In this document: positions 18,839-27,292 of the stretch, one piece after another
How the letters are laid out: every line of letters starts with the position of its first letter
Position numbering within the stretch: the stretch's first letter is position 1
NCBI RefSeq assembly: GCF_021343995.1
Contig: NZ_JAJTTE010000013.1
Span: forward strand, 1 to 64,000
Origin: Pseudonocardia terrae
GTDB lineage: Bacteria > Actinomycetota > Actinomycetes > Mycobacteriales > Pseudonocardiaceae
Length of the DNA: 64,000 nt
Direction: 5' to 3'
Program-made: the position numbers and the translations under genes
The notes under the pieces: generated by a model
Databases searched by the model: none
What the model was told of the DNA's origin: nothing
What the model saw: the letters and a program-made list of their open reading frames with translations, nothing else

Positions 18839-19708
18839 TCAGCGGCCGGGCACCGAACCGCCGGAGACCAGCCGGCGCGGGGCGCCGGGCGAGGCCGGAC
18901 GCGCGGCCCGGAGTCCGGGCAGGACCACCGCGGAGCGCTGCACGGGGCGGCGGAACCCGCCCATCCCGGGCCGCATCGGCCAGGCGCCCGCGAACGGGAA
19001 CAGGCCCTCGAGGCCGGCGCTCTCCGGGCCGAGACTGGTGCGCAGCAGCTCCTGGAACGCGTCGTACTGGGCGACCGCCTCGACGACGTCGCCCTTCGCC
19101 AGCAGCGCCTCGATGAGGGCCCGGCGCGCGCTCTCCCGGCTGGGGGCGGCGGCCACGGCGATCTCGGCGATCTCCACGGCGTCGGCGAACAGGCCGGCCG
19201 CGGTGAGCTTGAGGGAGACCTCCTCCAGCGCGGCGAGCCGGAGCTGGCGGAAGCGTTCACGCTCGACGGCGATCCACGGGGAGGTCCAGGCAGGCAGGAT
19301 GTCCTCGGCGAGCAGGTCGACCGCGGGACGCTCGGTGAGGCGGCCGCCGCCGGAGAAGGCGCGGACCAGGAGCATCGCGTCGGACAGGTCGACCTCGACC
19401 TCGTCGGCCAGGGCCACGGGGGCGTTCTCGTCGGTCGGGTCCCCGACGAGCAGGCCCGGTACGTCGATGCCGCTCACCGCCTCGGCGAGCAACCGGTGCG
19501 CGGACTCGGCGGGCACACCCGGCCAGAGGTCGGCGGCGAGGCCGGCGCGCGGCTGCGGCCGGCGGTGCACGGCCAGGTACGCGACGACGCGGCGGGAGTC
19601 CACGCTCAGCGGCACTGTGGTGCCGTCCGAGGTGAGACCGAAGGAACCGAGCACCGTGATGCGGTGGCCCGGACACTCGGAGAGGGATCGGCGGTGACCG
19701 TCAGACAT
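18839..19708 (-). CDS. SARP/BTAD-type transcriptional regulator
   Basis: 289 residues from ATG 19708. The N-terminal part (ITVLGSFGLTSDGTTVPLSVDSRRVVAYLAVH) is the OmpR-like winged helix of SARP proteins. The region IAVERERFRQLRLAALEEVSLKLTAAGLFADAVEIAEIAVAAAPSRESARRALIEALLAKG is the bacterial transcriptional activator (BTAD) TPR-like domain. The tail is Pro/Arg/Gly-rich. No ATPase domain follows, as in small SARPs such as ActII-ORF4. No biosynthetic cluster adjoins, so the targets are unknown and may include the surrounding signalling genes. Confidence 0.8.
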   Translation of the reverse strand: MSDGHRRSLSECPGHRITVLGSFGLTSDGTTVPLSVDSRRVVAYLAVHRRPQPRAGLAADLWPGVPAESAHRLLAEAVSGIDVPGLLVGDPTDENAPVALADEVEVDLSDAMLLVRAFSGGGRLTERPAVDLLAEDILPAWTSPWIAVERERFRQLRLAALEEVSLKLTAAGLFADAVEIAEIAVAAAPSRESARRALIEALLAKGDVVEAVAQYDAFQELLRTSLGPESAGLEGLFPFAGAWPMRPGMGGFRRPVQRSAVVLPGLRAARPASPGAPRRLVSGGSVPGR

Positions 19709-19941
19709 GGTTATCCCGACTGTGGTGGTACTCGACTGGTGACCCGTGGGCACGCCTCGTGGGCTCCGTGCCGCCGAACAGTGTTCTCCCGACGACCCGG
19801 ATTGCCAAGAGGTTGTTTCGTCACAGTGACGATCTGTACGTACACAATTGACAAACCGCAGGTACAGCCGTAGAGGTGACGCCCCGGAGCGATCTTAACG
19901 CAGCCCCCGGAACCGGGTGCGGCGGCCCCCGACGCACCCGA
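19709..19941. promoter_or_regulatory. regulatory gap with palindromes, upstream of the SARP-like gene
   Basis: This 233-bp gap is less G+C-rich than its surroundings. It holds the perfect dyad CGTCACAGTGACG (19819-19831), the palindrome TGTACGTACA (19835-19844) and, on the minus strand, TTGTCAATTG, a possible -35 for the SARP-like gene. No gene was found. Confidence 0.4.
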
Positions 19942-20889
19942 TCAGGGGGTCGCGTGCAGGCGGACGTGGGTCCCGGCCGGATCCTGCCAGACGTGCAGCA
20001 GGTCGCAGAGCTGGCGCGCGATCCACACCCCGCGCCCGCGGGGTTCCGCCGGGTGCGGCGCGGTGAGGCCGGGCAGGGGTTCGTCGAGGTCGCCGGTGTC
20101 GTGCACCTCGCAGACCAGTCCGCCCGCGGTGGCCCACAGCTGGATCTCCGCCTGCGGCGCCCCGTGCTCGACGGCGTTCGTGGCGATCTCGTTCACGGCG
20201 AGCACCAGGTCCTCGGACCGCACCGCGTCGAAGCCGAGCGCCGGCGCGAGCCGCGCGACCAGCCGGCGGACCTCGTGCAGCTGCCAGGAGTTGTACCGGT
20301 AGGTGACGTCCGGCGGGCCCAGGACCAGCGGCGCCGCCCGCTCGCGGCCGCGCAGGACCTCCAGCGGGCAGCGGTGCTCCGGGTTCTCCGTCAGCGTGCC
20401 GCCGGCGAGCACGTACGGGTGGTTGACGCGGGCGCCCTCGAGCACCTCCAGGTGCAGCGGCCACACGGGGTAGAGGCAGACGAGCTCCACGGGCAGGTCC
20501 GCCAGCGAGACGTTGAGCGCGGCGTCGAGCTCGGTCCAGTAGCCGCCGTCGACGCCGTCGTGCGCCGGGTCGTGCCCGCACAGCATCGTGACGCCGGCGT
20601 CGCTCTGCACGAGCGAGCGCAGCTCGCGTGCCCAGGTGGCGCCCGTGGTCTGCCCGGAACCACCGGACGCCCCGTACGGCGAGGTCAGCGCGACGACGCC
20701 GGCGTGCCCCACCGCGTCGAACACCGCCTTCTCGACGAGGGGAGGGACCGCCACGGCCAGCTGCTCGCCCCGGCGCACCGTGGCCCGGGCGAAGGCGACG
20801 GCGCGGGCGAGCTGGTCCGCGGGCCCGTCGTGGAACTCCACGACGTGCCGCAACCGGGTGTGCGCGGGGACACGGGACTCGACCTTCAT
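19942..20889 (-). CDS. MEDS-domain sensor with C-terminal anti-sigma HATPase
   Basis: 315 residues from ATG 20889, which overlaps the preceding stop (ATGA). Residues about 1-170 are a MEDS (DcmR-like sensory) domain: RHVVEFHDGPADQLARAVAFARATVRRGEQLAVAV. Residues about 200-315 are a GHKL ATPase with N box LVLAVNEIATNAVEHG, G1 CEVHDTGDLDEP and G2 PRGRGVWIARQLCDLL. This is the domain pair of actinobacterial anti-sigma switches. Its STAS partner is probably the product of the upstream coupled gene. Confidence 0.87.
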   Translation of the reverse strand: MKVESRVPAHTRLRHVVEFHDGPADQLARAVAFARATVRRGEQLAVAVPPLVEKAVFDAVGHAGVVALTSPYGASGGSGQTTGATWARELRSLVQSDAGVTMLCGHDPAHDGVDGGYWTELDAALNVSLADLPVELVCLYPVWPLHLEVLEGARVNHPYVLAGGTLTENPEHRCPLEVLRGRERAAPLVLGPPDVTYRYNSWQLHEVRRLVARLAPALGFDAVRSEDLVLAVNEIATNAVEHGAPQAEIQLWATAGGLVCEVHDTGDLDEPLPGLTAPHPAEPRGRGVWIARQLCDLLHVWQDPAGTHVRLHATP

Positions 20890-21977
20890 CCGGCTGCCCC
20901 CTCGGCGGCCGGCTCGCGGTGGGGATCGTCGTCGGTGACCCCGGCCCAGGGGCGCTCGCGCACCGCGTCCGGTCCTGCCTCGTCCGGCCCTGTCGTCCCC
21001 GGCCTTCTCACCTCCGGCTCGGCGTCGGCCGGGCCCGCCTCGGCGAGGCGCCGCTCGCGGGGGCCGTGCGGCTCGTCCGCCACCTCGGGCAGCCGGCCCG
21101 GGGGCTGCCGGGCCTCGCGGACCACGAGCTGTGTCGCGAAGGGTGCCCCGCAGCGGTCGAGCACCCGCTGGACGGCGGGCCGGACGTCGCCGAGCACCAG
21201 GCGGTGGCTGCTCGGGAACTCCTCGGCCGCGTGCACCAGGGCGACCGCCCCGGCGACGTCGAGGAATCGCAGCGATGCCAGGTTGAGCTCGATGTCCGTG
21301 GGCGCGTCGGCCGACCGCAGCGCCCGGTCGAGCGTGTCGGTGATCAGCTTGTGGATCACCGGGCGGTTGCTGTGGTCGGCCTCGCCGGCCAGGCGCACCG
21401 CCGTGACGCCGGTGTGGGTGATCCGCAGCAGCCCGTCGTCGTAGGCGGCCGGGGCGCTGAGCTCCTCGCGGTGCGCCGCGCGCATCCGTTCGATCTGGTC
21501 CTGGCTGTAGTGCCCGTGGTCGTAGAGGCACAGCGCGGTGAACCGGCGCTCGCGGACGACGTCGTCGAGCGCGGCGTCGTAGGCCGTCATCGGGATGCCC
21601 GCGGGGGCGTCGGCGCCGTAGCTCAGCTGCCCGGTCATCCGGAAGCCCGACCAGCCCTGGGCGACCGAACCGTCCACATAGGAATGGAGCAGCGCGCGGA
21701 CGTCGGCGACGGGGGAGCGGAAGGCGCCGCGCGTGACGTCGGCGGGCACGACCTGCAGCTGGCCGCTGCGGAGCGTGGCGGCGACCGGCATCCGGTCCTC
21801 GGTCAGCCGCTCCAGTACCTGCTCGGAGGTGCCGTCGTCGAAGTAGACGACCTTCTCGTTGCGGCGCAGCCCGCCGGAGAGGAACCGAGCGGTGAGCTCC
21901 CAGAGCTGCTCGTCGCTGACCGGCACGGCGCAGGCGTGGTCGCCGGACGCCAGATCCTCTGCCGCTCGCACGCTCAT
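20886..21977 (-). CDS. MEDS-domain protein with STAS (anti-sigma antagonist) domain
   Basis: 363 residues. MEDS domain at about 1-165 (SGDHACAVPVSDEQLWELTARFLSGG...VVYFDDGTSEQVLERL) followed by a STAS domain at about 185-290, where ELNLASLRFLDVAGAVALVHAA carries a Ser-free version of the usual phospho-switch region (DxSxxxFxD). The last 70 residues are charged and low complexity. It lies first in a two-gene operon with the MEDS-HATPase, with 4-bp overlap, suggesting equimolar synthesis of switch partners. The sensed signal is unknown. Confidence 0.85.
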   Translation of the reverse strand: MSVRAAEDLASGDHACAVPVSDEQLWELTARFLSGGLRRNEKVVYFDDGTSEQVLERLTEDRMPVAATLRSGQLQVVPADVTRGAFRSPVADVRALLHSYVDGSVAQGWSGFRMTGQLSYGADAPAGIPMTAYDAALDDVVRERRFTALCLYDHGHYSQDQIERMRAAHREELSAPAAYDDGLLRITHTGVTAVRLAGEADHSNRPVIHKLITDTLDRALRSADAPTDIELNLASLRFLDVAGAVALVHAAEEFPSSHRLVLGDVRPAVQRVLDRCGAPFATQLVVREARQPPGRLPEVADEPHGPRERRLAEAGPADAEPEVRRPGTTGPDEAGPDAVRERPWAGVTDDDPHREPAAEGAAG

Positions 21978-22111
21978 GTCTCTCGCTCGCCGCTGCTCGT
22001 GACCAGATCGCCACCGTACGGGCGCGACCGGGGGTCACCCGTCACACGGAAGGGGGTACCCGCGCCGAACCGACACGACACCGCGACGAACGGCGGGTCC
22101 GGTGGTCAAGA

Positions 22112-23725
22112 TCAGGGGACGAGCGGCGGGACCTGGGCGGCGACCAGGTGCGGACCGGGCTCGGCGGCGGCCCGGCGCAGCGCGTCGGCCAGCTCCTCGG
22201 CCGTCGAGGCCCGCACCGCGGGCACCCCCATCCCGGTGGCGAGGGCGACGAAGTCCAGCCGCGGCGAGCCGAGGTCGAGCAGCGACCGGGCAGGCGAGTC
22301 CGCGGGCAGCGACGCGCCGACGCCGAGGAGCTCGCCGCGCAGGATCGCGTAGGCACCGTTGTCGTAGACGATCGTGGTGATGTCCAGGTTCTCCCGCGCG
22401 TGGGTCCAGAGCGCGGAGATCGTGTACATGGCACTGCCGTCGGCCTGCAGGCACCAGACGGGCCGGTCGGGGCACGCGACCGCCGCGCCCGTCGCCGCCG
22501 GCAGGCCGAACCCGATGGCCCCGCCGGTCAGGGTGAGCCAGTCGTGCCGTGCCGACCCGGCCGTGGCCTGCGGCAGGCTCGCCCCGGAGGTGACCGACTC
22601 GTCGACCACGATCGCGCCCTCGGGCAGCAGCGCCCCCACGACCTGGGCCGCGGACTGCACCGTCAGGGGGCCGGTCGGGAGCGCGGGCGGGGCCGCGTCG
22701 GCGCGGGGCACCTCGGTGACGTCGCCGGCGACCAGGTCCGCCAGTGCCTCCAGCGCGACGGTCCCGGCCGCCCCGACCTCGGTGACGCGGTGGACGGTGG
22801 CGCCCTGCGGCACCAGATCGCCCAGCTTGCCCGGGTAGCCGAAGAAGGTGACGGGGGAGCGGGCGCCGACGAGCACGAGGTGCGCGGTGCCCTCGAGCTG
22901 CTTCCGTGCGACGTCGCCGGGGTAGGCGAGCCGGGAGATCGACGGTACGCCCGCGCCGCGCTCCATGCGGGTGGGGAAGCACTCGGCGAGCACCCGGGCC
23001 CCGGTGGCGACCGCGATCCGGTGCGCCGCGACCAGCCCGCGTTCCCGCAGACCGGTGCCGCCGACCAGCAGGGTGCAGGGCTCGCCGGACCAGAGCGCCT
23101 TGGCCGCGGACTCCAGGCCGTCGGCGTCGAGGGCGCCGCGGCCGGCGGCGGCCGGTGGCGCGACGGTGCCCGGCTCGAGCCCCTCGGCCGAGGTCCAGGC
23201 GGCGTCGGCGGGCACGAGCAGGGTCGACACGGCGGGCGGCGGACCGCAGGCCGCGGCGACGGCGTCGGCGGTGTCCCGGCCCAGGTCCGCGGTCGACAGG
23301 CTGCGGTGCACCCGCGCCGAGACCGTGCCGGCCAGCGCGTCGACGTCCGACTCCAGCGGGGCGTCGAGCGGCTTGTGGTCCAGCGCGTGGTCGCCGACGA
23401 CGTTGACCACCGGCGTGCCGGCCCGCCGCGCGTTGTGCAGGTTCGCGGTGCCGTTGGCGAGGCCCGGCCCGAGGTGCAGCAGCGTGGCCGCCGGCTTGTC
23501 CGCCATCCGGGCGTACCCGTCGGCGGCCCCGGTGGCGACGCCCTCGAACAGCGTCAGCACCGCTCGCATCCGCGGCTCGGCGTCGAGCGCCGCGACCAGG
23601 TGCATCTCGGACGTGCCGGGGTTGGCGAAGCAGACGTCGACGCCGGCGTCGACGAGGGTGCGCAGCAGCACCTGCGCGCCGGTGCTCCGCCCGGCCTGCT
23701 CGGGTCCTGTCTCGGGTCCTGCCAT
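22112..23725 (-). CDS. thiamine-diphosphate enzyme, acetolactate-synthase-large-subunit-like
   Basis: 537 residues. N-terminal Pyr domain with the activating Glu in LTLFEGVATGAADGYARM (about residue 60), central DHS-like domain, and C-terminal PP domain with QADGSAMYTISALWTHARENL...IVYDNGAY binding ThDP-Mg. This sequence type is usually annotated as acetolactate synthase large subunit or benzoylformate decarboxylase-like. No small regulatory subunit or ilvC is nearby, so a role in valine synthesis is doubtful and a decarboxylase/ligase on another 2-keto acid is as likely. Confidence 0.83.
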   Translation of the reverse strand: MAGPETGPEQAGRSTGAQVLLRTLVDAGVDVCFANPGTSEMHLVAALDAEPRMRAVLTLFEGVATGAADGYARMADKPAATLLHLGPGLANGTANLHNARRAGTPVVNVVGDHALDHKPLDAPLESDVDALAGTVSARVHRSLSTADLGRDTADAVAAACGPPPAVSTLLVPADAAWTSAEGLEPGTVAPPAAAGRGALDADGLESAAKALWSGEPCTLLVGGTGLRERGLVAAHRIAVATGARVLAECFPTRMERGAGVPSISRLAYPGDVARKQLEGTAHLVLVGARSPVTFFGYPGKLGDLVPQGATVHRVTEVGAAGTVALEALADLVAGDVTEVPRADAAPPALPTGPLTVQSAAQVVGALLPEGAIVVDESVTSGASLPQATAGSARHDWLTLTGGAIGFGLPAATGAAVACPDRPVWCLQADGSAMYTISALWTHARENLDITTIVYDNGAYAILRGELLGVGASLPADSPARSLLDLGSPRLDFVALATGMGVPAVRASTAEELADALRRAAAEPGPHLVAAQVPPLVP

Positions 23726-23750
23726 GCCGCGACGCTACCCGGCCCCGCGA

Positions 23751-24257
23751 TCAGGCCGTGGTGACGGCGACCTCGGTGTGCGGGTTGCCCTTGATCGTCT
23801 GCAGCACCACGCAGTAGCGCTCGGTGAGCTTGACGAGGCTCGCGACCTGGTCCTCGTCGGCGGTCGTGTCGAGGGCGAAGGACAGCCGGACGTCGCGGAA
23901 CCCGACCGGGGCCTCCTTGTCGACGCCGAGCGTGCCGCGGAAGTCCAGGTCGCCCTCGGCGCGCACGGTGCCGGAGACCTCCAGGCCCATCGACGTCGCC
24001 ACCGCCCGCAGGGTGACCCCGGCGCAGGCGACCAGCGCCTCGAGGAGCATGTCGCCGGAGCAGAGCTGGGTGCCGTCGCCGCCGGTGGCGGGGTGCAGAC
24101 CGGCCTCGGCCAGGGCGGTCGCGGTCCGTACCCGGCAGGCGACGCCGGTGCCGTCGAGCTCGCCGTCGGCGTGGAGGGTGACCACGGCGGACTCCGGGTC
24201 CTCCTTGTACTGCTTCTTCAGCGGGGCCTGCACGTCTCGCAGCCGGGTGGCGTCCAT
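23751..24257 (-). CDS. OsmC family peroxide-protection protein
   Basis: 168 residues from ATG 24257; longer readings run into the divergent lipid gene. OsmC/Ohr folds reduce organic hydroperoxides with two cysteines, here in EALVACAGVTLRAVATSMG (about 77) and KLTERYCVVLQTIKG (about 147). GDGTQLCSGDMLLEAL contains a further Cys and the conserved Glu. It could also belong to the YhfA-like subgroup of unknown substrate. Confidence 0.87.
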   Translation of the reverse strand: MDATRLRDVQAPLKKQYKEDPESAVVTLHADGELDGTGVACRVRTATALAEAGLHPATGGDGTQLCSGDMLLEALVACAGVTLRAVATSMGLEVSGTVRAEGDLDFRGTLGVDKEAPVGFRDVRLSFALDTTADEDQVASLVKLTERYCVVLQTIKGNPHTEVAVTTA

Positions 24258-24309
24258 GGGGCCATCGTCGCCCGCGGGAGCGCCGATCTCCACCGGTACC
24301 CTCCCCGTC

Positions 24310-24915
24310 GTGACAGGGGTGATCCGGCAGGAGCGGGTGCTCACCGTCCCCAACCTGCTCAGCGTGCTGCGTCTCGCCGGGGTCCCGCTGTTCCTGTGGC
24401 TGCTGCTCGGCCCGCGGGCGGACGGGTGGGCCATTCTCGTGCTCGCCGTCGGCGGCATCACGGACTGGGCCGACGGGAAGCTCGCCCGGCTGCTGGACCA
24501 GTACTCGCGCCTCGGCGAGCTCCTCGACCCCGCCGTCGACCGGCTGTACATCCTCTCGGCGCTGGTCGCTCTGGGTGTACGGCAGATCGTGCCGTGGTGG
24601 GTCGTGATCGTGCTCGTGGCCCGCGACCTCGTGCTCGGGCTGTGCGTGTCGGTGCTGCGCCGCAACGGCTACGGGCCGTTCCCGGTCGTCTACATCGGCA
24701 AGGCCGCCACGTTCCTGCTGCTCTACGCCTTCCCGATCCTGCTGCTGGGCACCCGGACGGGGTTCTGGGGCGAGCTCGCCCGGCCGTTCGGGTACGCCTT
24801 CGCGGCCTGGGGCGTGGCCGTCTACCTGTGGTCGGGCCTGCTGTACTTCGCGCAGTTCGTCCTAGCGATGCGCGCGGGGCCGGTCCGCTCCGAGGGATCA
24901 CGACCCGAGGGCTAG
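24310..24915 (+). CDS. pgsA2: CDP-alcohol phosphatidyltransferase
   Basis: 201 residues from GTG 24310; GTG 24319 is an alternative. The family motif DG-x2-AR-x8-G-x3-D-x3-D is complete in DWADGKLARLLDQYSRLGEL followed by LDPAVD. Five to six hydrophobic helices place it in the membrane. It transfers a phosphatidyl group from CDP-diacylglycerol to an alcohol such as glycerol-phosphate or inositol-phosphate. Position upstream of gcvH matches Mycobacterium pgsA2 (Rv1822), from which the symbol is borrowed; the acceptor is not proven. Confidence 0.85.
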   Translation: MTGVIRQERVLTVPNLLSVLRLAGVPLFLWLLLGPRADGWAILVLAVGGITDWADGKLARLLDQYSRLGELLDPAVDRLYILSALVALGVRQIVPWWVVIVLVARDLVLGLCVSVLRRNGYGPFPVVYIGKAATFLLLYAFPILLLGTRTGFWGELARPFGYAFAAWGVAVYLWSGLLYFAQFVLAMRAGPVRSEGSRPEG

Positions 24916-24925
24916 GCTGCGCTGC

Positions 24926-25333
24926 GTGACTGCCGAGCAGACCGCCACGCCGGACGACCTGCGGTACACGGAGGCCCACGAGTGGGTCCGGGTCCTCGAC
25001 GGGAACCGGGTCCGCGTCGGCGTCACCGACCACGCGCAGGAGCAGCTCGGCGACGTCGTGTTCGTGCAGCTCCCGGCGGTGGGGGACCGCTTCGCCCAGG
25101 GCGACGCGCTCGGCGAGGTCGAGTCGACCAAGTCCGTCTCGGACATCTTCGCCCCGCTCGCGGGCGAGGTCACGGCCGTCAACCAGGCGCTGGAGGACAG
25201 CCCCGAACTGATCAACTCGTCGGCCTACGACGAGGGCTGGATCGTCGAGCTGGAGCTCGGCGAGGACGCCGCGGGCGCCGTCGCGGGACTGCTCGACGCC
25301 GCCGCCTACCGGCAGCTCGTCGACGGCGCCTAG
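24926..25333 (+). CDS. gcvH: glycine cleavage system H protein
   Basis: 135 residues from GTG 24926. Carries the methylamine group on lipoate between the P, T and L proteins. The lipoyl site is Lys69 in GEVESTKSVSDIFAPLAGEV. The N-terminal DLRYTEAHEWVRV and C-terminal SSAYDEGWIVELEL are typical. It begins 10 nt after the lipid-transferase stop. The gene is separated from gcvP by three genes, as in mycobacteria, and lacks the riboswitch that precedes gcvP. Confidence 0.95.
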   Translation: MTAEQTATPDDLRYTEAHEWVRVLDGNRVRVGVTDHAQEQLGDVVFVQLPAVGDRFAQGDALGEVESTKSVSDIFAPLAGEVTAVNQALEDSPELINSSAYDEGWIVELELGEDAAGAVAGLLDAAAYRQLVDGA

Positions 25334-25470
25334 CGTCGTCCCCCGGCCCCGCGCACGGCCCCGGCACGATAGGTTCGGCAGGTCGTGCCGCGGCGGCCCG
25401 CACGACAGCAAGCCCCTGCGGCGCCCCAGCGGCGCCGCCGGGACCGCACCACGCAGGAGGAGACCCCGAG

Positions 25471-25920
25471 GTGACCACGAACGACGGGCCCGGCGTTCCG
25501 CCGGAGCGTTCCCCGGAGACCACGTCGGTCTTCCGGGCGGACTTCCTGGCCGACGTCGAGCCGCCCGCCAAGGAGCAGCCGGTCTCGGGTGTCGACGCCC
25601 TGCCTCCCGGCTCGGCCCTGCTGGTCGTGCGCCGCGGGCCGAACGCCGGGTCGCGCTTCCTGCTGGACCGGCCGACCACGAGCGCGGGCCGGCACCCGGA
25701 CAGCGACATCTTCCTCGACGACGTCACGGTCTCCCGTCGGCACGCGGAGTTCCGCCGCGACTCGGGCGAGTTCGTCGTCGTCGACGTCGGCAGCCTCAAC
25801 GGGACCTACGTCAACCGGGAGCCCGTCGACACGGCGGTCCTGGCCAACGGCGACGAGGTCCAGATCGGCAAGTTCCGGCTCGTCTTCCTCACCGGGCCCG
25901 AGCCCGGGGCGGAGGGCTGA
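25471..25920 (+). CDS. garA: GarA-type FHA-domain regulator of 2-oxoglutarate metabolism
   Basis: 149 residues from GTG 25471 with SD AGGAGG at 25456-25461. The N-terminal ETTSVF motif (Thr17/Thr18) is the PknB/PknG phosphorylation site of mycobacterial GarA and corynebacterial OdhI. The FHA domain follows with TSAGRHPDSDIFLDDVTVSRRHAEF and VVDVGSLNGTYVN. In the unphosphorylated form GarA inhibits 2-oxoglutarate dehydrogenase and NAD-glutamate dehydrogenase and activates glutamate synthase; phosphorylation makes its FHA domain bind its own N-terminus. The locus position after gcvH is conserved. Confidence 0.93.
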   Translation: MTTNDGPGVPPERSPETTSVFRADFLADVEPPAKEQPVSGVDALPPGSALLVVRRGPNAGSRFLLDRPTTSAGRHPDSDIFLDDVTVSRRHAEFRRDSGEFVVVDVGSLNGTYVNREPVDTAVLANGDEVQIGKFRLVFLTGPEPGAEG

Positions 25921-26041
25921 CCGGCCGCGGAGGCGTTGCGGGGCGGAAAAGTCACCGCCGACGCCCGTCCGGAGGCGCGCGAAGCACGGGTCGCGCGTGT
26001 AGCGTCGAGCATGTCGGACCCCAGGGTGAGGAGGCGGGCGC

Positions 26042-26518
26042 ATGAGCGAGATGCGCGTCGTGGGAGTCAGGGTCGAACTGCCCGCCAACCAGCCCATCCT
26101 CCTGTTGCGGGAGACGCAGGGCGACCGCTACCTGCCGATCTGGATCGGCTCGGTGGAAGCCACCGCGATCGCGCTGGAGCAGCAGGGGGTCAAGCCCGCC
26201 CGGCCGCTGACCCACGACCTCTTGAAGGACGTGATCGGCGCGCTCGGGCGGCGGCTGGAGCAGGTGCGGATCACCGATCTTCAGGAGGGCACGTTCTACG
26301 CCGAGCTGATCTTCGACGGCGGGATCACCGTGTCCGCGCGGCCGAGCGACTCGGTGGCGCTCGCGCTCCGCATCGGGGTGCCGATCCACGCCGACGAGAG
26401 CGTGCTCTCCGAGGCCGGGCTGGTCATCCCGGACGAGCAGGAGGACGAGGTCGAGAAGTTCCGCGAGTTCCTCGACTCCGTCTCCCCGGAGGACTTCCGG
26501 GGCGCCCAGCCGGGCTGA
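26042..26518 (+). CDS. bifunctional nuclease (BFN/DUF151) domain protein
   Basis: 158 residues from ATG 26042. Homologue of Rv1829. BFN-domain features are LLRETQGDRYLPIWIGSVEATAIALEQQG, RPLTHDLLKDVIGAL and SARPSDSVALALRIGVPI. Members are described as having RNase/DNase activity in plants, but the bacterial role is not settled. It sits between garA and the MerR gene. Confidence 0.9.
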   Translation: MSEMRVVGVRVELPANQPILLLRETQGDRYLPIWIGSVEATAIALEQQGVKPARPLTHDLLKDVIGALGRRLEQVRITDLQEGTFYAELIFDGGITVSARPSDSVALALRIGVPIHADESVLSEAGLVIPDEQEDEVEKFREFLDSVSPEDFRGAQPG

Positions 26519-26630
26519 GGATCCGGCCGGGCGCGGGTTGATCGCCGACACGCCCGGGTGAGCAGGTCGGACGGCGGCGTGGCGCGTTGACCGTCGGCGC
26601 CCGCGCGCTTACCGTCGGCTTGGTCAACAG

Positions 26631-27257
26631 GTGAGTGGGTCGCCGGGACAGGAGGTCCCGGCCGGCGGAGGGAGTGCCGTGGACGGGTCGTCGTCCGACG
26701 GGCCCGAGCAGGGTGAGCTCTTCCCGGACCCGCTGGTCGGGGAAGGCCTCGACGGCCTGCCGGACCAGCTCGTCGGGTTCCGTGGCCCCACCGCCTGCCA
26801 GGTCGTCGGGATCACGTACCGGCAGCTGGACTACTGGGCCCGCACCGGGCTCGTCGTCCCGTCGATCCGCGGGGCCGCGGGCTCCGGGTCGCAGCGGCTG
26901 TACTCGTTCAAGGACGTCCTGGTCCTCAAGGTCGTCAAGCGCCTGCTCGACGCCGGGGTGTCCCTGCAGAACATCCGGGTCGCGGTCGAGCACCTGCGCC
27001 GGCGCGGGATAAGAGATCTGGCCCAGATCACCCTCTTCTCCGACGGCACCACGGTCTACGAGTGCACCTCGCCCGAGGAGGTCGTCGACCTGCTGCAGGG
27101 CGGCCAGGGCGTGTTCGGGATCGCCGTCTCCGGCGCGATGCGCGAGATCAGCGGTTCGATCAAGGACTTCCCGGTCGAGCGCGCGGACGGCGGTTCGGTC
27201 GACGAGGCCCCGGAGGACGAGCTCTCCCGCCGCCGCGCCCGTCGCGCCATCAGCTGA
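26631..27257 (+). CDS. MerR family regulator (ResR/McdR, Rv1830 type)
   Basis: 208 residues from GTG 26631. The winged-helix head is GFRGPTACQVVGITYRQLDYWARTGLVVPSIRG, followed by SGSQRLYSFKDVLVLKVVKRLLDAGVSLQNIRVAVEHLR. The C-terminal half is the conserved effector region of Rv1830, linked to growth and antibiotic recovery in mycobacteria. An acidic N-terminal arm (DGPEQGELFPDP) precedes the head. The other MerR gene of this locus in Mycobacterium (Rv1828/FtsR) is absent from the 121 bp between garA and BFN. Confidence 0.9.
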   Translation: MSGSPGQEVPAGGGSAVDGSSSDGPEQGELFPDPLVGEGLDGLPDQLVGFRGPTACQVVGITYRQLDYWARTGLVVPSIRGAAGSGSQRLYSFKDVLVLKVVKRLLDAGVSLQNIRVAVEHLRRRGIRDLAQITLFSDGTTVYECTSPEEVVDLLQGGQGVFGIAVSGAMREISGSIKDFPVERADGGSVDEAPEDELSRRRARRAIS

Positions 27258-27292
27258 GGCCCCGGGCGCGGCTCACTGAGCAGGTCGGCGCG

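Noticed and set aside
19942..22038. One long 698-residue fusion frame over both MEDS genes
   Set aside because: Only the part after ATG 20889 encodes recognisable domains; the upstream part is out of frame with the MEDS-STAS protein, which has its own intact frame.
22965..24929. 654-residue plus-strand frame across the OsmC and TPP enzyme genes
   Set aside because: Antisense shadow with Arg/Ser/Pro-rich sequence; the end portion overlaps the genuine CDP-alcohol transferase in another frame.
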